From Gammaproteobacteria bacterium (lineage in GTDB: Bacteria; Pseudomonadota; Gammaproteobacteria; Natronospirales; REEB76): a DNA stretch of 6,579 bases. The notes beneath the pieces are model-generated. The model was given only the letters and a program-made list of their open reading frames with translations, made no database searches and was not told the origin of the DNA. Made by a program: the position numbers and the translations under genes. How positions within the stretch are numbered: the stretch's first letter is position 1; every line of letters begins with the position of its first letter. Below are positions 5,357 to 6,579 of the stretch, piece by piece. The stretch covers positions 1 through 6,579 of the forward strand of contig DAHVFI010000129.1 in assembly GCA_027317045.1 (NCBI GenBank), in the 5' to 3' direction.

Positions 5357-6579
5357 ATGCGCGCGAACCACAATCATGATACACCGGCAGTGAAACAGGC
5401 CGACCTTGAAACCCTGGTGGCGGAGGTCCTGCGCGAGACGCGCACGCTGGGCGCCAGCCAGGCGGAAGCCGGCGTCAGCATCGAATCAGGCCTGACGCTC
5501 ACGGTGCGTCTGGGGGAGGTGGAGACGCTTGAGTACCAGCGTGACCGCGGCCTCGGTATCACCGTGTATTGCGGCCGGCGCAAGGGCTCGGCCAGCACCG
5601 CCGACCTGTCGCCGGCGGCAGTCAAGGAGACGGTGCGTGCCGCCGTCAGCATCGCGCGCTATACCGCGGAGGACGAGTGCGCGGGCCTTGCGGATAAGGA
5701 GCTCATGGCGCAGGAGTTACCCGACCTGGATCTCAATCATCCCTGGGCGCTGTCGCCCGAAGACGCGATTGAAATCGCGCGCAATTGTGAAGATGCGGCG
5801 CGCACGTTTGATAAACGCATCGAAAACTCCGAGGGCGCAACCGTCACCTCCCATCAGGGCCTGCGGGTGTACGGCAACAGCCACGGATTTGTCGGCGGTT
5901 ATGCCAGCAGCGCACACAGCCTGACCTGTGCGGTGATCGGCCGGCAGCACGGCGGCATGCAACGCGACTATTGGTATAGCAGCGCGCGCGACGCCCGGGA
6001 TTTGGAAACCCCGGAAAGCGTGGGAACCAAAGCCGCGCAGCGTACCGTGGCGCGGCTGGGCGCGCGCAAACTCACTACCCGGGAGGCGCCGGTGTTGTTC
6101 ACCCCGGAAGTGGCGCGCGGTTTTATCGGCCATTTCCTCGGTGCCATGCGCGGCGGCGCCCAATACCGGCAGGCATCTTTCCTGTTGGGTGCCGCGGGCG
6201 AAAGTATCTTCCCGGGTTTCATGCAACTGTCCGAACGCCCGCATCTCAGGAAGGCGCTGGCCAGCGCCGCCTTCGACAATGAAGGCGTGGCTACCCGCGA
6301 TGCCGAAATCGTGGACCGGGGCGTGGCTACTACTTATTTGTTGGACAGCTACGCGGCGCGCAAGCTGAAACTTAAAAGCACCGGCCACGCGGGCGGGGTG
6401 CGTAACCTCGACGTCAAGCCGGGTGAACATGATTATGCCGGTCTGTTGCGACACATGCGCAGCGGCTTGGTGGTCACCGAGCTCATGGGTCAGGGCGTCA
6501 ACCCCGTCACCGGTGATTATTCCCGCGGCGCCGCCGGCTTCTGGGTGGAGAACGGCGAACTTGCTTACCCCGTGGAGGA
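5357..6579 (+). CDS. pmbA: PmbA/TldE, metalloprotease subunit of the TldD-TldE complex; 3' end outside window
   Basis: The frame opens at the ATG at 5357 (MRANHNHDTP) and continues without a stop to the last base, giving 407 whole codons. E. coli PmbA has about 450 residues, so roughly 40 are missing. Identification rests on the diagnostic segment LMGQGVNPVTGDYSRGAAGF (376-395) followed by WVENGELAYPVE (396-407), plus DRGLGITVYCGRRKGSAST (63-81), ENSEGATV (156-163) and FDNEGVATR (306-314). TldE forms a heterodimer with TldD. Together they degrade or mature small peptides, for example microcin B17 and PqqA-like leaders in enterobacteria, and the antitoxin CcdA. As expected for the TldE side, I see no HExxxH zinc motif here. 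A GTG at 5390 is an alternative start closer to the conserved region. No Shine-Dalgarno sequence is evident before the ATG. The gene diverges from darP. Confidence 0.95.
   Translation, partial: MRANHNHDTPAVKQADLETLVAEVLRETRTLGASQAEAGVSIESGLTLTVRLGEVETLEYQRDRGLGITVYCGRRKGSASTADLSPAAVKETVRAAVSIARYTAEDECAGLADKELMAQELPDLDLNHPWALSPEDAIEIARNCEDAARTFDKRIENSEGATVTSHQGLRVYGNSHGFVGGYASSAHSLTCAVIGRQHGGMQRDYWYSSARDARDLETPESVGTKAAQRTVARLGARKLTTREAPVLFTPEVARGFIGHFLGAMRGGAQYRQASFLLGAAGESIFPGFMQLSERPHLRKALASAAFDNEGVATRDAEIVDRGVATTYLLDSYAARKLKLKSTGHAGGVRNLDVKPGEHDYAGLLRHMRSGLVVTELMGQGVNPVTGDYSRGAAGFWVENGELAYPVE

Noticed and set aside
5717..6454. Minus-strand open frame of 245 codons
   Set aside because: It lies wholly antisense to pmbA, whose frame carries the conserved TldE motifs. 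The product has no recognisable family features.

Overview
The window is GC-rich chromosomal DNA. Its gene content points to a gammaproteobacterium, or possibly a betaproteobacterium. The markers are a DarP/YjgA (DUF615) ribosome-maturation gene lying head-to-head with pmbA/tldE, an arrangement also found in Escherichia coli, and a class I PurE paired with PurK, the two-step bacterial route to CAIR. I cannot name a genus from the sequence alone.

Layout. (1) Positions 2-2971, plus strand: the 3' part of a very long gene that enters from the left edge. It encodes an extracellular-type mosaic protein with five Asp-box (BNR/sialidase-like) repeats, a fibronectin type III domain, an unassigned Cys-bracketed domain, a PKD domain and a C-terminal domain of post-COAP-1 type. 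(2) Positions 2972-3087: a short gap between convergent genes, holding a strong 15-bp-stem hairpin. (3) Positions 5318-3088, minus strand: three co-directional genes in transcription order darP, purE, purK, with gaps of 51 and 68 bases. A terminator- or attenuator-like hairpin followed by seven T lies between purE and purK. (4) Positions 5357-6579, plus strand: pmbA/tldE, starting 38 bases from darP on the opposite strand and running off the right edge with about 40 C-terminal residues missing. This gene has no stop codon in the window, so it can only be found by reading the open frame to the edge.

How the genes work together. PurK makes N5-CAIR from AIR, bicarbonate and ATP, and PurE rearranges it to CAIR, so these are consecutive steps of purine synthesis. 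DarP assists late assembly of the 50S ribosomal subunit. PmbA/TldE pairs with TldD, encoded elsewhere, as a cytoplasmic protease that processes small modified peptides. The left-hand secreted protein shows no functional link to these housekeeping genes.

Most of the window is conserved core genome. The parts least explained by known biology are the large mosaic protein, especially its central domain between Cys566 and Cys742, and the hairpin between purE and purK. I see no mobile element, CRISPR array, tRNA, rRNA or phage gene.
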